From Ignavibacteriales bacterium (lineage in GTDB: Bacteria; Bacteroidota; Ignavibacteria; Ignavibacteriales; Ignavibacteriaceae), in contig PLNZ01000091.1 in NCBI GenBank assembly GCA_003142915.1, positions 1-9,112 on the forward strand: DNA of 9,112 nt, written 5' to 3'. Made by a program: the position numbers and the translations under genes. Numbering within the stretch: the first letter of the stretch is position 1; every line of letters starts with the position of its first letter. The notes beneath the pieces were generated by a model. The model was not told the origin of the DNA. It did not search any database and saw only the letters and a list, made by a program, of their open reading frames with translations. This document shows, one piece after another, positions 7,528-9,112 of the stretch.

Positions 7528-8028
7528 TTAAAAAATGGTGCCGAGTAATTTTTTAATTATATATTTTTCGGAATCACTTATACAAATATCACAAATTTTT
7601 AGATTTAATGCAGGATGAATAAAATCAGGAGCTATTTCGCACAAAGGGACAAGGACAAAATCACGGCTTGCAACTTCTTTGTGAGGAACAGTTACTCTTT
7701 CATTTGAAAACACCAGATTGTCATAAAATAAAAGGTCCAGATCAATTTTCCGCGGCCCCCATCTTGTACTTGCAACTCTCCCAAGTTCTTTTTCAATACC
7801 TTTAAGATTATCAATCACATCCAATAATGATTTTTCAGTGGACACCTGCATCACTGCATTAAGGAAATTCTCTTGAGCTTTATATCCGAAAGGCTTTGTT
7901 TCATAAACAGAAGAACATTTAACGACATGGTATCCCGAAGATTCATTTAGTTTTGCAGCTGCCTGGCACAAATACCAAAGTTTCTCCCCTTTATTAGAAC
8001 CCAATCCTATGTAAACATTATTCTGAAT
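7528..8028 (-). CDS. folK: HPPK, 2-amino-4-hydroxy-6-hydroxymethyldihydropteridine diphosphokinase, probable ATT start
   Basis: FolK transfers pyrophosphate from ATP to 6-hydroxymethyl-7,8-dihydropterin, the step after FolB in folate synthesis. Motifs include SSVYETKPFG, QENFLNAVM, RWGPRKIDLDLLFYDN and VPH, then RDFVLVPLCEIAPDFIHP. The Mg-binding aspartates are in KIDLDLL. The family N-terminus (V-Y-I-G-L-G-S-N) is present in frame as NNVYIGLGSNKGEK. The only ordinary initiation codon, TTG at 8004, lies inside it and would delete the first beta strand. The frame upstream is ATT CAG AAT AAT GTT, preceded at once by TAA (8031-8029). ATT at 8028 is therefore the likely start, giving 166 residues and placing the aspartates at 96 and 98, close to Asp95/Asp97 of the E. 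coli enzyme. GGGTGAT just upstream is a well-placed ribosome-binding site. An error in the sequence that hides an ATG is the main alternative. Confidence 0.9.
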   Translation of the reverse strand: MQNNVYIGLGSNKGEKLWYLCQAAAKLNESSGYHVVKCSSVYETKPFGYKAQENFLNAVMQVSTEKSLLDVIDNLKGIEKELGRVASTRWGPRKIDLDLLFYDNLVFSNERVTVPHKEVASRDFVLVPLCEIAPDFIHPALNLKICDICISDSEKYIIKKLLGTIF

Positions 8029-8118
8029 TTAATCACCCGATAATAAGCAGACATATAATAAAAAAAATACTACTAAACTATACCAATTGTTCTTTGAATC
8101 ATTAATTTTTTTTGGCAT
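8029..8118 (-). CDS. Proposed 29-residue membrane micro-ORF between folB and folK
   Basis: Too short for usual gene calls. ATG at 8118 opens 29 codons ending in TAA at 8029: a charged N-terminus (MPKKINDSKNN) followed by a hydrophobic stretch of about 17 residues (WYSLVVFFLLYVCLLS) and GD. AAGGG (8129-8125) sits 6 bases before the ATG, one of the better ribosome-binding sites in the window. An ATG two codons earlier (8124) is possible but has no room for a site. The stop is in the same frame as folK and directly abuts its presumed ATT start. It could be a small membrane protein, a leader peptide that controls folK, or chance, since poly-T DNA readily encodes hydrophobic residues. Confidence 0.45.
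   Translation of the reverse strand: MPKKINDSKNNWYSLVVFFLLYVCLLSGD
8032..8038 (-). promoter_or_regulatory. Ribosome-binding site supporting the ATT start of folK
   Basis: GGGTGAT on the minus strand matches the GGTGAT part of the consensus TAAGGAGGTGAT, with 7 bases from its GG to the ATT at 8028. It lies in the last codons of the proposed micro-ORF, so folK translation may be coupled to termination there. Most other starts in this window lack such a site, which makes this one notable. Confidence 0.45.
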
Positions 8119-8134
8119 CGCCATCCCTTCGGGA
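8113..8134 (-). promoter_or_regulatory. Two adjacent perfect inverted repeats over the micro-ORF start
   Basis: On the minus strand TCCC-GAA-GGGA (8134-8124) is followed with no gap by TGGC-GAT-GCCA (8123-8113). Each can form a 4-base-pair hairpin with a 3-base loop. The first contains the AAGGG ribosome-binding site in its 3' arm, and the second includes the ATG at 8118. A run of A, not T, follows, so this is not a terminator on this strand. A role in hiding the ribosome-binding site is inferred. Confidence 0.4.
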
Positions 8135-8146
8135 GAATCAATAAAT

Positions 8147-8518
8147 TTACAACTCTTCCCTGCTTTTAATAACCTCAACCTCAACACAATCTACCACACC
8201 TCCAAGAGGCGGGTTATTTTTTCTGATTCTTACAGCAACTTTTTCTATTTGCTCAAATTTATTTAATAACCCATCGGCTATTTTTGTCGCCAGGGTTTCA
8301 ATTAAACGATATTTTTGTTCAAGAGCAAGCTGGTACACAAATTTATATGCTTTATCATAATTAACTGTTTGTTTCAGACTGTCCTTTAACGCAGCATCTC
8401 GAAAACTTGTATAAATATCTACATCAGCCTCAAATTTGCCACCGACACTTTGTTCTTCCGAAAGTACGCCATGATAAGCATAAAAAACGGCTTTTTTTAT
8501 CCGAATAATATTTAGCAT
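8147..8518 (-). CDS. folB: Dihydroneopterin aldolase
   Basis: FolB converts 7,8-dihydroneopterin to 6-hydroxymethyl-7,8-dihydropterin and glycolaldehyde, supplying the FolK substrate. At 123 residues it has the normal family length, forming an octameric tunnel-fold enzyme in known members. Active-site residues seen are Glu22 in YHGVLSEEQ (14-23), Tyr54 in VNYDKAY, Glu74 in YRLIETLA and Lys100 in VRIRKNNPPLGG. These positions agree with those I recall from well-studied members, which supports the ATG at 8518. No Shine-Dalgarno site precedes it; TTTT runs up to the ATG. It lies 67 bases after the pgeF stop and about 118 bases before folK, with the proposed micro-ORF between. Same transcript as folK is likely but not shown. 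Confidence 0.95.
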   Translation of the reverse strand: MLNIIRIKKAVFYAYHGVLSEEQSVGGKFEADVDIYTSFRDAALKDSLKQTVNYDKAYKFVYQLALEQKYRLIETLATKIADGLLNKFEQIEKVAVRIRKNNPPLGGVVDCVEVEVIKSREEL

Positions 8519-8535
8519 AAAATTAGTACAGAAAA

Positions 8536-8541
8536 ATTATA
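8536..8541 (-). promoter_or_regulatory. Possible -10 element upstream of folB
   Basis: A TATAAT on the minus strand about 17 bases ahead of the folB ATG. It would give a very short leader, and no good -35 hexamer is seen, only TTAAAT at 15 bases spacing. The surrounding DNA is nearly all A and T, so chance is likely. Confidence 0.18.
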
Positions 8542-8585
8542 AAATTTAGATATGTAATTTAATATTTTCTTAGTAAACCCGCTTC

Positions 8586-9112
8586 TCAGGAAGAACTTTT
8601 CATGGCAATTATACCAAGAGCACGACCGGAATGAAGTCCATTTCTCCTATATGAATGTAAAAGCTCATTCAATTCATAACTACAATAATGTGAAATTTGT
8701 ATATTCCCTTTATCTAAGCCAAAATTCAGGAGCATATCATAGTTATTCCCCGCAACATTGAGCAGAAATTTATCCCCATTAGGAATAAGGTATTTACAAT
8801 CAAACTGCTCTGCTATTTCCGGTCCAACTTCATAATTCTTCTGGCTTATAGAAGGGCCTATATAAGCAATAATATCTTTCGACAATGAGTTAAAATCATC
8901 TTTCAGCTTCTGAAGTGTTTTTAAAAGAATTTTCTGCTGAGTACCGCGCCATCCGGAATGGACAGCGGCGATAACCTTATTTTTTTTATCATAAAGGAAT
9001 ATTGATGTACAGTCAGCGGTACTTATTGCAAGCCCAAGATTTGGTTTATCTGTTATCATTGCATCGGTATCTCCGCAGAAGCCGCCTTTAGCAACATAAG
9101 TAATAGTATCAC
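8586..9112 (-). CDS. pgeF: Laccase-domain protein (PgeF/YfiH family), N-terminus beyond window
   Basis: The frame is open from the right edge to TGA at 8586, giving 174 visible residues. A Met at 9059 is internal, because the conserved lead-in GDTDAM before ITDKPNLGLAI is encoded upstream of it; about 70-90 residues should lie outside the window. Motifs are STADC (Cys codon 9011-9009), AAVHSGWRGT (His codon 8960-8958), IAYIGPSISQKNYEVG and the C-terminal HSYRRNGLHSGRALGIIAM. The Cys and His are two of the metal ligands; the third, a His nearer the N-terminus, is off the edge. Family members phosphorolyse or deaminate purine nucleosides, and E. coli PgeF edits peptidoglycan precursors, so the role here is open. 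It precedes folB by 67 bases. Confidence 0.92.
   Translation of the reverse strand, partial: DTITYVAKGGFCGDTDAMITDKPNLGLAISTADCTSIFLYDKKNKVIAAVHSGWRGTQQKILLKTLQKLKDDFNSLSKDIIAYIGPSISQKNYEVGPEIAEQFDCKYLIPNGDKFLLNVAGNNYDMLLNFGLDKGNIQISHYCSYELNELLHSYRRNGLHSGRALGIIAMKSSS

Noticed and set aside
8002..8004. TTG at 8004 as the folK start
   Set aside because: It would begin the protein at G-S-N and remove the first beta strand (VYIGL), which is conserved in FolK and is encoded in frame just upstream.
8101..8134. Intrinsic terminator between folB and folK
   Set aside because: On the minus strand the hairpins are followed by a run of A rather than T. On the plus strand the T run precedes the stems, and no plus-strand gene ends there.
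9057..9059. ATG at 9059 as the pgeF start
   Set aside because: The frame stays open to the window edge and encodes the conserved GGFCGDTDA lead-in upstream, so this Met is internal.
1..9112. CRISPR arrays, tRNA/rRNA genes, insertion sequences or a defence island
   Set aside because: No regularly spaced repeats, no cloverleaf-like or rRNA-like stretch, no transposase motifs and no terminal inverted repeats were seen; the genes are mostly housekeeping.

Overview
The window is an AT-rich bacterial chromosome segment with every supported gene on the minus strand, so it reads right to left. Gene content and style suggest a member of the Bacteroidota/Chlorobi group, most likely Ignavibacteria-like: weak or absent Shine-Dalgarno sites at most starts, a secreted subtilase with a 'KYLIYFKDK'-type propeptide start, and folK next to a deoxynucleoside kinase. 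The phylum is an inference from style and synteny, not from a marker comparison.

Right part (about 9112 to 5549) is one compact run: a 5'-truncated laccase-domain gene (pgeF), folB, a 29-residue membrane micro-ORF that I propose, folK, a deoxynucleoside kinase, a small membrane protein and a family-9 glycosyltransferase. The theme is pterin/folate synthesis plus purine and deoxynucleoside salvage, with an envelope glycosyltransferase at the end. A possible weak terminator lies between this run and the next gene. The middle part holds a stand-alone Ppx/GppA phosphatase (5348 to 4407), then a 279-base gap with a possible 35-codon ORF and a TATAAT box. The left part holds lepA followed 14 bases later by lepB, the linkage also found in E. 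coli. After a 109-base gap comes a secreted S8 protease that runs off the left end of the window.

Most of the window is housekeeping, and I see no defence system, CRISPR array, transposon, tRNA or rRNA. The most interesting spot is 8026-8134. There folK has no canonical start codon able to encode its first beta strand. The only start that keeps the family's N-terminus is ATT, lying directly after the in-frame TAA of a tiny hydrophobic ORF. The ribosome-binding site of that tiny ORF lies inside a perfect inverted repeat. Together these look like a possible translational control element for folK.
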